From Cupriavidus pauculus (lineage in GTDB: Bacteria > Pseudomonadota > Gammaproteobacteria > Burkholderiales > Burkholderiaceae): a stretch of 64,000 bases of DNA. The translations under genes were made by a program, and so were the position numbers. The stretch spans positions 1-64,000 of the forward strand of contig NZ_VZOW01000025.1 of assembly GCF_008801835.1 (NCBI RefSeq). The letters are read 5' to 3'. This document shows, one piece after another, positions 1-8,075 of the stretch; position 1 is the first letter of the stretch, and each line of letters starts with the position of its first letter. The notes beneath the pieces were generated by a model, which saw nothing but the letters and a program-made list of their open reading frames with translations, searched no databases and was not told the DNA's origin.

Positions 1-66
1 CACCAGCCGTACCGCTTCCAGCTTGAATTCCAGCGTGTACTGCGCCCGCTTTGTCTTGCTTGTCAT
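1..66 (-). mobile_element. IS3-type transposase OrfA, N-terminal fragment
   Basis: Read on the minus strand from an ATG at 64-66, the frame gives 22 residues beginning MTSKTKRAQYTLEFKLEAVR, which resembles the start of IS3-family OrfA proteins (helix-turn-helix transposase subunit). A purine-rich ribosome site (AAGGAGAG) lies just upstream of the ATG. The gene runs off the left edge, so most of the element is outside the window. A TG...CA type terminus could be the TGACCCC reading inward from about 149, but no matching end or target duplication can be checked here. The element puts the following flgB/czcP block at a mobile-element boundary. Confidence 0.6.
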
Positions 67-350
67 CACATCTCTCCTTGCTTCAGTTTAACCTCAGCAA
101 GGGATTCGTTTTGCGGGGGCAAGCTCAGCGAAGTAATTACGTGGGGTCACTTCGTCGCGTGATGACGACAAGGTGGAACGTACCGGGGTTATGTGGATTG
201 ACATGGCTTTCGCGCGGACGCGTCAACCTGTGTGCGCGCGAACATTGCGGGCCGGTAATGGGAAACTCACGAAAAGAGGTCGCTTCTCTCGAAGCAAGAT
301 CGACTGCCTTTGCAATACGCTGCGGGTTCCGATCTAGTTGGAGAGTAAGG

Positions 351-773
351 ATGGACACGCCATACGTCGCAAAATGGGCGCGTAGCGAAGACAGCGTTCA
401 TGAGCAAGCGCTGCGACTTCGCACACGGAGGTTCGAGCTGCTGTCTGCAAATATTGCAAATGCGGATACGCCGAACTACAAGGCGCGCGATATCGACTTC
501 AGCGCCGAGTTGGATAGGGTGATGGGCAGTGGCCAGAATTTTGCGGGCATGACCATGACTTCGCCGCGACACATCGAGGCAAGCAAGCCCGCGCTGGAAG
601 AGGATCTGATGTATCGCGTCCCCCTGCAGTCGAGTATGGACGGCAACACCGTGGAGATGGACGTCGAGCGTGTGGCGTTTGCAGAGAACGCGCTGCGGAT
701 GCGGTTCTCCATTCAAAAGACTGCCGACGAGTACAAGGACATGCTCAAGCTCTACCAGGACATGCGGCCCTAG
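351..773 (+). CDS. flgB: Orphan flagellar basal-body rod protein FlgB
   Basis: Encodes 140 residues. The N-terminal part carries the rod/hook signature (LSANIANADTPNYKARDIDF) in which an amphipathic helix precedes ANADTPNYK, and the C-terminal helix (ENALRMRFSIQKTADEYKDM) is the typical FlgB packing helix. Length fits the family (about 130-140 aa). FlgB forms the proximal rod of the flagellar basal body. The ATG at 351 is chosen because the homology starts there and GGAGAGTAAGG sits directly upstream. It is odd that no flgC or other flagellar gene follows: the neighbours are an IS fragment and a metal ATPase, so this copy is probably a stray passenger rather than part of a working flagellar operon. 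Confidence 0.85.
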   Translation: MDTPYVAKWARSEDSVHEQALRLRTRRFELLSANIANADTPNYKARDIDFSAELDRVMGSGQNFAGMTMTSPRHIEASKPALEEDLMYRVPLQSSMDGNTVEMDVERVAFAENALRMRFSIQKTADEYKDMLKLYQDMRP

Positions 774-787
774 CGGGGAAACCGCGA

Positions 788-1069
788 CTACTGGCAGGGC
801 GGCTTGGGTGCGGCGACAGCGCTGGACGCGTCTCTGGAAGACGGCTCCGGTGTGCTCGCTGCGGATTCCTGCTTCGACGGATGTTTGGCTGTGCGATGTC
901 GCGGGTTGGCCGCCCAGGCAACCCGTTGGTCGCGGGAGGCGTATCCCGTGTCTGAATGTCCAATGGCGAGGGTGTGCCACTGGGTCGGCTTCTCGCTGAG
1001 TCGATCACCGGTCGCAGGAGCCGGCAAAGCGTAGGCCAGCAAGGCAGAGCATGCGACGGCGCTAATCAT
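788..1069 (-). CDS. Possible small secreted protein, unrecognised
   Basis: A 93-residue frame whose N-terminus (MISAVACSALLAYALPAPATG) looks like a short signal peptide, followed by a polar Ser/Pro/His-containing stretch. An AGGAA box lies about 9 nt before the ATG. Small periplasmic proteins of this size are common beside metal efflux genes in this group, which is the only contextual support. No family is recognised and the amino-acid composition after the signal is not convincing, so it may be a chance open frame. It is divergent from the ATPase gene. Confidence 0.3.
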   Translation of the reverse strand: MISAVACSALLAYALPAPATGDRLSEKPTQWHTLAIGHSDTGYASRDQRVAWAANPRHRTAKHPSKQESAASTPEPSSRDASSAVAAPKPPCQ

Positions 1070-1194
1070 CTGTATGGTTCCTGGACGGATGACATGAGGA
1101 TCCTGTCATCCGCAAGATAGTACGCTCAGATTGCGGGCACATTACCAACGCATTACGGCGGGGCATTGGGGCGCTGACTCGTTGAGCTTTGTTG

Positions 1195-1233
1195 TTGCAA
1201 TGCGGGGCACACTAGTTGCTAATAGTGTGCAAC
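1195..1233 (+). promoter_or_regulatory. Inverted repeats / possible metal-regulated promoter before czcP-like gene
   Basis: GCACACTA (1207-1214) pairs perfectly with TAGTGTGC (1223-1230) across 8 bp; a second dyad GTTGC (1215-1219) / GCAAC (1229-1233) overlaps it. TTGCAA (1195-1200) and TAATAG (1220-1225) are 19 bp apart, the long spacing used by MerR-family promoters, although the dyad is not centred in that spacer. This is either an operator or the stem of a leader hairpin. Confidence 0.4.
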
Positions 1234-1272
1234 GGCGTGAATGCCGATTCAGACTGACTGGAGCCCGCGACA

Positions 1273-3762
1273 ATGACCGAAAAGCTGCGCCTGGACATTC
1301 CTGTCTTGCTTCCTGGCCTTCCCGATTCCTCTGATCCCTGTGTAGAACGGTTGCTGTCCGAACTGAGAGGGAAAGAGGGCGTCGAGGCGGCGCATATAAA
1401 AACTGCAAATGTTGATAGCGATTCACAGATATGTGTCCACTACGATCCCGCAGCGATTTCCCTTGCCCGCATCCGGGAGCTGGTGACAAGCACGGGTGCG
1501 GTGATTTCGTCGCGGTTTGGTCATGTGCTTTGGCAATTGAAGGGCGTCTGGCACGAACGACGAGCGCGAACCGTAGCTAGCCAACTGCGGGCCTTGCCCG
1601 GCGTCATCGAGGCCGAAGTCAGCGCCTCCGGCATAGCGCGCGTCGAATTCGACAACGATCGGATCTCCGCGGCAGGGATCGAGCAGGCCCTGTCAAAACG
1701 CGGGCTCGCGCCGGTTGAGATCGGTGCCCGGAAGAGCGGTCATGCAGACCATGAACACCGCGAAGGCGTCAAGGATCATGCACATGGGGAAGGCGAGGGG
1801 CATGAGGCCCACGCACACGGCAGCGTGTTTGGCCCGAATACTGAGCTAATCTTCTCCCTGATCTGTGGGGCCTTGCTTGGTCTCGGATTTGCCGTTGGTA
1901 AGCTGTTCGGCAGCCTGCCAGCATGGATTCCGGTTGCCTTCTTTGTCGGCGCGTATTTTTTTGGTGGTTTCTATACCGTTCGGGAAGCGATAGAGAACCT
2001 CCGGCTAAAGAAGTTCGAAATCGACACACTGATGCTGGTAGCCGCCGCAGGGGCGGCGGCGTTAGGCGCTTGGGCGGAAGGCGCGCTACTTCTCTTTTTG
2101 TTCAGTCTCGGCCACGGGCTCGAACACTACGCCATGGGGCGCGCCAAGCGGGCGATCGAAGCGTTGGCGGCGCTCGCACCGGCTACAGCAAGTGTGCGGC
2201 GTGAAGGCGAGGTACGAGAGGTCCCCGTCGAGGAATTGCAGGTGGGGGATGTGGTGGTGGTTCGGCCGAACGAACGCCTCCCCGCCGATGGTTTTCTGGT
2301 AAAGGGGGCTTCCGCAGTCAATCAAGCGCCGGTTACTGGCGAAAGCATCCCGGTCGACAAGCAGCCCGTGGATGACGCCGCCGCAGCCAGGAGGAAGCCC
2401 GATGCCGTAGGGGCCGTGTCCCGCGTGTTCGCCGGAACCATCAATGGCGCCGGCGCCATTGAAGTGGAAGTGACGCGCCTTTCCACGGACAGCGCCCTGG
2501 CGAAAGTCGTCAAGATGGTCAACGAGGCCGAAGCGCAAAAGTCACCGAGCCAGCGGTTCACTGAGAAGTTCGAACGGATCTTTGTTCCTGCAGTGCTTGT
2601 GCTGGCGGTATTGCTGCTGTTTGCAGGGCTAGTGATCAATGAGCCGTTCAGTGCGACCTTCTACCGCGCCATGGCGGTGCTGGTTGCCGCCAGCCCATGC
2701 GCGCTCGCCATCGCGACACCGAGCGCGGTGCTGTCGGGGGTAGCGCGCGCCGCTAGAGGGGGTGTACTGATCAAGGGCGGGGCGCCGCTCGAAAACCTGG
2801 GTTCACTGAAAGCCATTGCATTCGATAAGACGGGGACGCTGACGGAGGGGCGCCCCCGTATTACCGATGTGATGGTCGCCGAAGGAGTAGCTGAAGCGGA
2901 ATTGTTGAGCGTAGCGGTCGCCGTGGAGTCGCTCAGCGACCACCCGTTGGCTGCGGCCATTGCCCGCGATGGCCGCAAGCGCCTGGAAGGCAGTTCCATC
3001 CCGGAAGCGTCTCATCTCCAAAGCTTGACCGGACGCGGGGTCACGGCGACGTTGTGCGGTAAGACCGTCTGGATTGGCAAGCCTGACATGTTCGGCGCCG
3101 ACGGGATTGCACCGCTTAGCGAATCGATGGCGAGCGCAGTGCAGACGCTGCGCAGCACTGGCCGCACGACAATGATCGTCAGGCAGGGAGATCGGGACCT
3201 CGGCGCCATTGGGCTGATGGACACGCCGCGCGCCTCGGCGCGCGCTGCCCTCGAGGCACTGCGCAGGCTGGGTATCACACGCATGATCATGATCTCCGGC
3301 GATCACCAGCGCGCAGCCGAAGCCGTCGCCAAGGACGTAGGTATCGATGAAGCCTGGGGCGATCTGATGCCTGAGGACAAGGTCAAAGCCATCCAGACGT
3401 TGCGCGCGGAAGCCAAAGTGGCCATGGTCGGCGACGGCGTCAACGACGCGCCGGCAATGGCCAACGCCACGGTGGGCATCGCAATGGGTGCGGCAGGTTC
3501 AGATGTGGCACTGGAAACGGCGGATGTTGCGCTGATGGCCGACGACCTCCAACACCTACCTTTTGTGGTCGGTTTAAGCCGACATACGCGGGCCATCATC
3601 CTTCAGAACGTGTATATCAGCCTCGGCGTCGTGGCGTTCCTTCTGCCAGCCACGATCCTCGGCCTCGGTATCGGGCCCGCCGTGGCCATGCATGAGGGGT
3701 CGACGCTGATCGTCGTGTTCAATGCGCTTCGACTGCTAGCCTATCGCGACAAATCCCCATGA
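1273..3762 (+). CDS. czcP: PIB4-type heavy-metal exporting ATPase, CzcP-like
   Basis: An 829-aa inner-membrane P-type ATPase expected to export Zn/Cd/Co from the cytoplasm. Visible motifs: TGES near residue 355, the metal-site SPC at 474-476, the phosphorylated Asp of DKTGT at 518, GDGVND near 720 and HEGST at about 807 in the last membrane segment. SPC plus HEGST defines the PIB4 group that includes CzcP. The N-terminus has two degenerate HMA-like folds without CxxC and then a His-rich linker (about 157-184) with many HxH pairs, plausibly a metal sensor. ATG at 1273 has GGAG 9 nt upstream. The protein appears full length. The zinc-ribbon gene downstream converges on it. The symbol is by motif class, not by alignment. 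Confidence 0.88.
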   Translation: MTEKLRLDIPVLLPGLPDSSDPCVERLLSELRGKEGVEAAHIKTANVDSDSQICVHYDPAAISLARIRELVTSTGAVISSRFGHVLWQLKGVWHERRARTVASQLRALPGVIEAEVSASGIARVEFDNDRISAAGIEQALSKRGLAPVEIGARKSGHADHEHREGVKDHAHGEGEGHEAHAHGSVFGPNTELIFSLICGALLGLGFAVGKLFGSLPAWIPVAFFVGAYFFGGFYTVREAIENLRLKKFEIDTLMLVAAAGAAALGAWAEGALLLFLFSLGHGLEHYAMGRAKRAIEALAALAPATASVRREGEVREVPVEELQVGDVVVVRPNERLPADGFLVKGASAVNQAPVTGESIPVDKQPVDDAAAARRKPDAVGAVSRVFAGTINGAGAIEVEVTRLSTDSALAKVVKMVNEAEAQKSPSQRFTEKFERIFVPAVLVLAVLLLFAGLVINEPFSATFYRAMAVLVAASPCALAIATPSAVLSGVARAARGGVLIKGGAPLENLGSLKAIAFDKTGTLTEGRPRITDVMVAEGVAEAELLSVAVAVESLSDHPLAAAIARDGRKRLEGSSIPEASHLQSLTGRGVTATLCGKTVWIGKPDMFGADGIAPLSESMASAVQTLRSTGRTTMIVRQGDRDLGAIGLMDTPRASARAALEALRRLGITRMIMISGDHQRAAEAVAKDVGIDEAWGDLMPEDKVKAIQTLRAEAKVAMVGDGVNDAPAMANATVGIAMGAAGSDVALETADVALMADDLQHLPFVVGLSRHTRAIILQNVYISLGVVAFLLPATILGLGIGPAVAMHEGSTLIVVFNALRLLAYRDKSP

Positions 3763-3819
3763 CGGGCCCCGGCCGCAATGATGGCGATGCCAGATGCGGC
3801 GGCAGCTATGGCCGCCGAC

Positions 3820-4122
3820 TCATTTGGCGGCATTGCCGCAACTTCCACAGAACTTTGCGTCGCGTGGGAGTAAGGTGCCGCATCGACTGCACGGCGCCGG
3901 AGCCAGTGAACTGCCGCATTGCTGGCAGAAGCGCGCGCCCTGGGCGCTCACCGTGCCGCAGTTGGGGCAGTGGACGCCGGCGGGGCTTTGTGGTGGCAAA
4001 GGATTCCCATAGCCGTAGCTGCCGCCACCATCATGATGACCTCCTCGACGACCGTGCTCACTTCCGCCGCCGTGATGACCGCCGCTGTGACGGCCCATGA
4101 GCCTTTCCAAGAAACCCATCAT
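3820..4122 (-). CDS. Small double zinc-ribbon protein with His/Gly-rich N-terminus
   Basis: 100 residues. Residues 12-35 are rich in His and Gly (HSGGHHGGGSEHG, then GGHHDGGG), followed by two zinc ribbons with cysteine pairs C52/C55-C66/C69 and C78/C81-C92/C95. Such double zinc-ribbon proteins bind Zn structurally; here the extra His region suggests metal binding or sensing, which is inference. A strong AGGAGGA precedes the start (ATG at 4120-4122 or the adjacent ATG at 4117). It is driven by the palindromic promoter at 4206-4240 and converges with the CzcP-like gene, so a metal-response role is plausible but not shown. Confidence 0.75.
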   Translation of the reverse strand: MMGFLERLMGRHSGGHHGGGSEHGRRGGHHDGGGSYGYGNPLPPQSPAGVHCPNCGTVSAQGARFCQQCGSSLAPAPCSRCGTLLPRDAKFCGSCGNAAK

Positions 4123-4205
4123 TCCTCCTAAGTGGATGGATCGTCGCTGCGGCCCCGTGGTGTCGGGTGCTGCGACGACTTGCGCTGCTACGCGTCAGCC
4201 AATGC

Positions 4206-4240
4206 CTGTAGTAAATAGTCTGTAGTGACTACAGGGTCAA
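4206..4240 (-). promoter_or_regulatory. Promoter with 15-bp palindromic operator for the zinc-ribbon gene
   Basis: On the minus strand TTGACC (4240-4235) and TATTTA (4217-4212) are separated by exactly 17 bp. The spacer contains CTGTAGTCACTACAG (4220-4234), a perfect palindrome around one central base, and a further CTGTAGT half-site (plus strand 4206-4212) overlaps the -10. This is a textbook geometry for repression by a dimeric regulator. The transcript would have a leader of about 80-85 nt before the zinc-ribbon start. The regulator is not identified. Confidence 0.65.
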
Positions 4241-4354
4241 TGGTCGGTGGATGCGAAGAACGGAATAAGTTGAATACGAGGCTCTTTCTTTCGAAAACGT
4301 CATGATCCCGATAGTTGCTGGCCATGTCGTGAGAGCGCATGGAAGGCGGGCTGT

Positions 4355-5476
4355 CTATCGGCTTGGCGCAAGGGTTTCCGTGAGGATGGCATCCCGCTGA
4401 GGAGCCTCGGGGAGGCCAGGAGCTTTGCCTTCCGGGCATCCGGGTGCGTGAAAGATTGCTGCAGGCGGGGTGCCACCCCGTGTCGCTGCGGCCACCTGCC
4501 CCGGCTCAGCGGTGGGGGTGCCGGGGCCGATCGGCGCCGTATAGCTTGCCACCAGATACACCGGCCGCCGCTTGACTTCATTGAACAGACGCCCAACATA
4601 TTCCCCGAGCACGCCTAGGAAAACCAGTTGCAGGCCGCCCAGCAGAAGCAGGGCGGTCATCATGGATGGGTAGCCGTGTACGGGGTCGCCGTAGAGCAGC
4701 GTCTTGCCAACGATGAAGGCGGCCATGCCAAAGGCGGGAACGGCAACAAGCAGGCCGATCGAGGTTGCAAACTTGAGCGGCACGGTGGAAAAGGCAGTGA
4801 TGCCATCCACGGCAAAACGCAACAGCTTGCGGTAGTTGAACTTGGTCGTCCCGGATGCCCGCGCGTCACGCCGATACAAGACGGCCGTCTGCCGGAATCC
4901 TATCCAGGCATACAGCCCCTTCATGAAGCGGTGCTGCTCCCGGAGTTGTCCGAGTGCGGCAACGGCACGACGGCTCATGACGCGGAAGTCGCCGGTGTCG
5001 GCCGGAATCTCCGTATCGCTGAGCTTGCCCATCAGGCGGTAAAACCAGTGCGCGGTGAACTTCTTGAGGAACGATTCGCCATCCCGGGAAGTGCGCGTGG
5101 CGTACACCACGTCGAACCCCTCGCGCCATTTCTCGATCAACGACGGAATCAGTTCGGGCGGATCCTGCAGATCGGCGTCGATGATCACAACGGCGTCGCC
5201 GCTTGCCACGTCGAGGCCCGCCGTTAGCGCGGCTTCCTTGCCGAAGTTGCGACTCAGCTCGACAATGCCGACGCGCGCTTCGGCCGCCTTGAGATTGTGT
5301 GCAACCGCCAGTGATCGATCGCGGCTGCCATCGTCCACGTAGATAATCTCGTAGTCCGATGCCAATCCATCCATCACGCGGAGAAGCCGAAAGTGAAACT
5401 GTGGCAGGACAGCTTCTTCATTGAAGAGCGGTACGACGACCGAGATCTTCTCTGGCAGCAGGCTGGCGGCATTCAT
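4355..5476 (-). CDS. Polyprenyl-phosphate glycosyltransferase, GT2 (DPM1/ArnC/GtrB-like)
   Basis: 373 aa. The N-terminal catalytic domain has VVPLFNEE (about 14-21), a DDGSRD nucleotide-binding loop and DADLQDPPE (DxD metal site); two C-terminal hydrophobic segments anchor it in the inner membrane, and a Pro/Ala-rich tail of about 60 residues follows. Enzymes of this class move a sugar from a nucleotide donor to undecaprenyl phosphate. The start at 5476 is chosen because ATGA overlaps the stop of gtrA. It is the last gene of an arnT-like/gtrA/GT2 operon. The sugar cannot be told from the sequence. Confidence 0.85.
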   Translation of the reverse strand: MNAASLLPEKISVVVPLFNEEAVLPQFHFRLLRVMDGLASDYEIIYVDDGSRDRSLAVAHNLKAAEARVGIVELSRNFGKEAALTAGLDVASGDAVVIIDADLQDPPELIPSLIEKWREGFDVVYATRTSRDGESFLKKFTAHWFYRLMGKLSDTEIPADTGDFRVMSRRAVAALGQLREQHRFMKGLYAWIGFRQTAVLYRRDARASGTTKFNYRKLLRFAVDGITAFSTVPLKFATSIGLLVAVPAFGMAAFIVGKTLLYGDPVHGYPSMMTALLLLGGLQLVFLGVLGEYVGRLFNEVKRRPVYLVASYTAPIGPGTPTAEPGQVAAATRGGTPPAAIFHAPGCPEGKAPGLPEAPQRDAILTETLAPSR

Positions 5477-5856
5477 CGCATCGCTCCATTCATGAACGTC
5501 CAATTTGCATGGAGTACGTAGTTGACCAACATGACGAAAATTGTCGAGAGGATTTGAGCAACCAGGTAGTGAAGCCCCAATGCTAGTCCAGCCCACATCA
5601 GAAGTGAGTTAAGAAAGAACGCCAGCGCGGAAACGAGAATGAACCGTCCGAAAGTGGCGCGTTGTGGTCGGACTGGTGTGAACACCCATCGGCTGCTGAT
5701 GCAGTAGTGCGTCAGAAGGCCTGCAACACTGCCGGCGGCAGACGCCGGTAGCGCTGCAACCCCGAAACCGACCAGCGTGATCAGTGTTGCGTAGTGTGTA
5801 GCGGTTGCCGTCGCCCCCGCGCCCAGAAACCGTACAAATCGTGATGGGATGTTCAT
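5473..5856 (-). CDS. GtrA-family four-helix membrane protein (putative lipid-sugar flippase)
   Basis: 127 aa with four predicted membrane helices and the GtrA-family pattern (FxRFLGAGATATATHY near the N-terminus, YCISSRWVF between helices 2 and 3, VNYVLHANWTF at the end). GtrA proteins are thought to flip undecaprenyl-phosphate-linked sugars to the periplasm. Start at 5856 overlaps the arnT-like stop as ATGA, and its own stop overlaps the GT2 start as ATGA, so the three genes are translationally coupled. A longer upstream frame exists but lacks family similarity. Confidence 0.82.
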   Translation of the reverse strand: MNIPSRFVRFLGAGATATATHYATLITLVGFGVAALPASAAGSVAGLLTHYCISSRWVFTPVRPQRATFGRFILVSALAFFLNSLLMWAGLALGLHYLVAQILSTIFVMLVNYVLHANWTFMNGAMR

Positions 5857-7478
5857 GGTTTTTGCACCAGAACGTTGACGCCATGTCGTCCGATCACAGT
5901 TGTGTTGCCGCCGAGCAGCGGTCTCAGTCGATGAAACGTCTCGTGCCGCATGACCGCGAGCTTGTGACCAGGGGTCAGCCATCGCTGCGCAAAAGCTTCT
6001 TCATTAGCAATCCACTTGTCGGGCTCGACCGAGAAGCCGAGATCCAGCTCGGATCTGGCCCCGACAATGATCGGTTCTCGTTCGGCGTAAAACGCCAGAC
6101 CTCGGTCAATCTGGCCCACGTTGAACAGTTGTGTGTTGTCGCGGGACGCCGCCTTGGCTTCCAAGCCAAGTGGTTTGATGGAGAGGGACCCAAACGCCCG
6201 AGACGCCATCAAGCCAGCCTGAAGGCTGGCCAGCGTCGCCAGCGAAGCGACGGCAACCGCGCAGAGCCTGTGGCCGCGCAGGGCGATCCCAAAGGCCAGG
6301 AAGCCACCGATGACCAGAATGCCCATCGTGATGGCGCCCCAGGTATGCAATGAGGCCGGATTGCTGATATTGAGCTTCAGTACCGCATTCGACATTGTCG
6401 GATGCCATAGCAGCACGGCGATGGCAACGCCGAGCACAGGCATGGCAAGAAAGCTTGCCGCCAGTGTGGGGCGGGCTGCAGTCATGGATCTGTACGCGAG
6501 CAAGACGGCCACCGGTGGTAAGGCGGGCAGGATATAGAGCGGCAGCTTCGAGCGCGAAATCGAAAAGAAGGCAATGACAACGACTACCCACAGCGACAGA
6601 AACAGTCGTGCGTCGAAGCCAGGCGTTGCCTGTGCGCTGCGAGAGCGGAGTGCGATAGCACGGGGAATCAAGCCCATGAACGGCAGGACGCCTGCCGCAC
6701 CAACGGCCAGGAAGAACCAGAATGGCTTGTCCCGCTCGTGAACCGAGGACGAGAATCTCGCGAAGTGTTCGTGGATGAAGAAGTAATTCAGAAATTCGGG
6801 GTTGCGCTGGGACACCACGACAAACCAAGGCATGGTGATGGCCACCGCAAGCAGGCTCCAGCGCCAGAATCTCGCGCTAAAAAATGCGGAAAATTGTCGA
6901 GTGACCGCCCCGTATAGCAGCAGCGTGATTCCTGGCAGTACCAGGGCAATCAGGCCTTTGGCAAGAAATGCCAGACCGACCAACAACCAGATCAGGGGGT
7001 ATAAGCGAGGTTCCCGATTCTGGTAGGCCACGGCGAAAACGAGAGCGGCACTGCCGAGCAGTGCGCCGACACCAATGTCTGTTGTTGTCAGATTCGAGCC
7101 GAGAATCCAGAGGGGAGCGCCGATGAGCACCAGCGCTGAGGCGAGGCCTATGCGCGTGTCATAGAGCGATCGCGCCGCCCACCATGCGGCGAGTGCGCCC
7201 AGCAGTCCCACAAGCGCACTCCAGATCCTTGCTGTCCACTCGGACGGCCCGAAGAGCGTATAGGCGCTGGCGGTCGCCCAATACTGCAGGGGCGGCTTGT
7301 CGAAGAACTTGATGCCGTTCAACCGCGGCGTGACCCAATCGCCGGAGACGAACATCTCGCGCGGAACCTCGGCGTAACGACCCTCGTCGGGTTCATAGAG
7401 GGGACGCACGGATAGCGTGGACATCCAGAGGACCACCGTGAGTGCGATGGTCAAAGCCATGAAAATCTGTCGCTTCAA
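5853..7478 (-). CDS. GT39/ArnT-like lipid A or glycan glycosyltransferase
   Basis: 541-aa polytopic protein. The first periplasmic loop has EPDEGRYAEVPREM and FDKPPLQYW, hallmarks of ArnT/PMT-type GT-C enzymes that take a sugar from an undecaprenyl-phosphate carrier and add it to lipid A or another envelope acceptor. About 12 hydrophobic segments fill the first 400 residues and a soluble C-terminal domain follows. It is the first gene of the operon; GT2 would make the carrier-linked sugar, GtrA flip it and this protein transfer it. Placement beside metal exporters suggests surface-charge modification under metal stress (inference). L-Ara4N as substrate is possible but unproven because no arnB/A/D genes are present. 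Confidence 0.8.
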   Translation of the reverse strand: MKRQIFMALTIALTVVLWMSTLSVRPLYEPDEGRYAEVPREMFVSGDWVTPRLNGIKFFDKPPLQYWATASAYTLFGPSEWTARIWSALVGLLGALAAWWAARSLYDTRIGLASALVLIGAPLWILGSNLTTTDIGVGALLGSAALVFAVAYQNREPRLYPLIWLLVGLAFLAKGLIALVLPGITLLLYGAVTRQFSAFFSARFWRWSLLAVAITMPWFVVVSQRNPEFLNYFFIHEHFARFSSSVHERDKPFWFFLAVGAAGVLPFMGLIPRAIALRSRSAQATPGFDARLFLSLWVVVVIAFFSISRSKLPLYILPALPPVAVLLAYRSMTAARPTLAASFLAMPVLGVAIAVLLWHPTMSNAVLKLNISNPASLHTWGAITMGILVIGGFLAFGIALRGHRLCAVAVASLATLASLQAGLMASRAFGSLSIKPLGLEAKAASRDNTQLFNVGQIDRGLAFYAEREPIIVGARSELDLGFSVEPDKWIANEEAFAQRWLTPGHKLAVMRHETFHRLRPLLGGNTTVIGRHGVNVLVQKP

Positions 7479-8075
7479 GAGACTGCCCGTCCAGGTGTGC
7501 GGTGGCCACTGCTACCGCGCTTGGTCAAATGCTCTCAGGGCGCAACGACATAGATGCCGGATGTGGTTCGTCGCCGTCGTGATGTTGGATCATGGAGCAG
7601 TTCACGCGGCGCCGCTTGACGCCCCACGAGCCGAGGATGCGATTCACGCGGGAGTCCGAAGGATGGCGACTTGGCCAGCAGAGAGCGAACAGCGGGATTC
7701 TAGGGCGCTCACCTGTCGGGGGGATTACGAGATGATGACGGCGCAGTCCGCCGTGGAGTGCGTTGCGGCAGAAGATGTTGCCTGTTAAAGCGCAGCGTCA
7801 GCTCATGGTAACCCAAGTGCTTCGGAGAACGGGCGTCGGGTTCGATGCCTTTGCGCGTAACCATTCGGCCATGTCTGCGCAATGTTCTGCGTAGTAAAAT
7901 TGCGCCCCCGCAGTTGTCAGCGGGGCTTCATCATCCTTAGTGCTCACGCCTAGAAGGGCGCTTTCCCTCAGATGTTCTTGGGCGCAGCCGCGTTCGAAGG
8001 TGCTTGTCTTCCGCGCTGCGCATAGATCCGGGGTGTTCGTTGTGAACCCCAAAAAGTCGCAAGGACTTCGCTGCT
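7479..8075. other. Divergent intergenic region, arnT-like / luxR-like
   Basis: About 600 bp between divergent genes. The open frames in it lack family similarity and start signals. A minus-strand stretch near 7840-7880 resembles a tRNA-Ser D-arm by chance but has no anticodon stem. Promoters for both flanking genes must lie here; none is clear enough to call. Confidence 0.45.

Larger units (their letters stand above)
774..1272. other. Intergenic region upstream of the CzcP-like ATPase
   Basis: About 500 bp with no confidently coding frame. It holds one possible minus-strand small secreted protein (788-1069, listed separately) and, just before the ATPase gene, overlapping inverted repeats at 1207-1233 that are likely regulatory. 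Confidence 0.5.

Noticed and set aside
137..358. Minus-strand frame opposite the flgB leader
   Set aside because: Overlaps the flgB start, has no family features and no start signal; best read as chance.
4628..5227. Plus-strand 199-aa frame inside the GT2 gene
   Set aside because: It is the complement of a well-supported glycosyltransferase gene with conserved motifs on the other strand.
7798..8052. 84-aa minus-strand frame and a tRNA-Ser-like stretch near 7840-7880
   Set aside because: The D-arm-like bases are not followed by an anticodon stem or a T arm that folds, and the frame has no recognisable domain or ribosome site.
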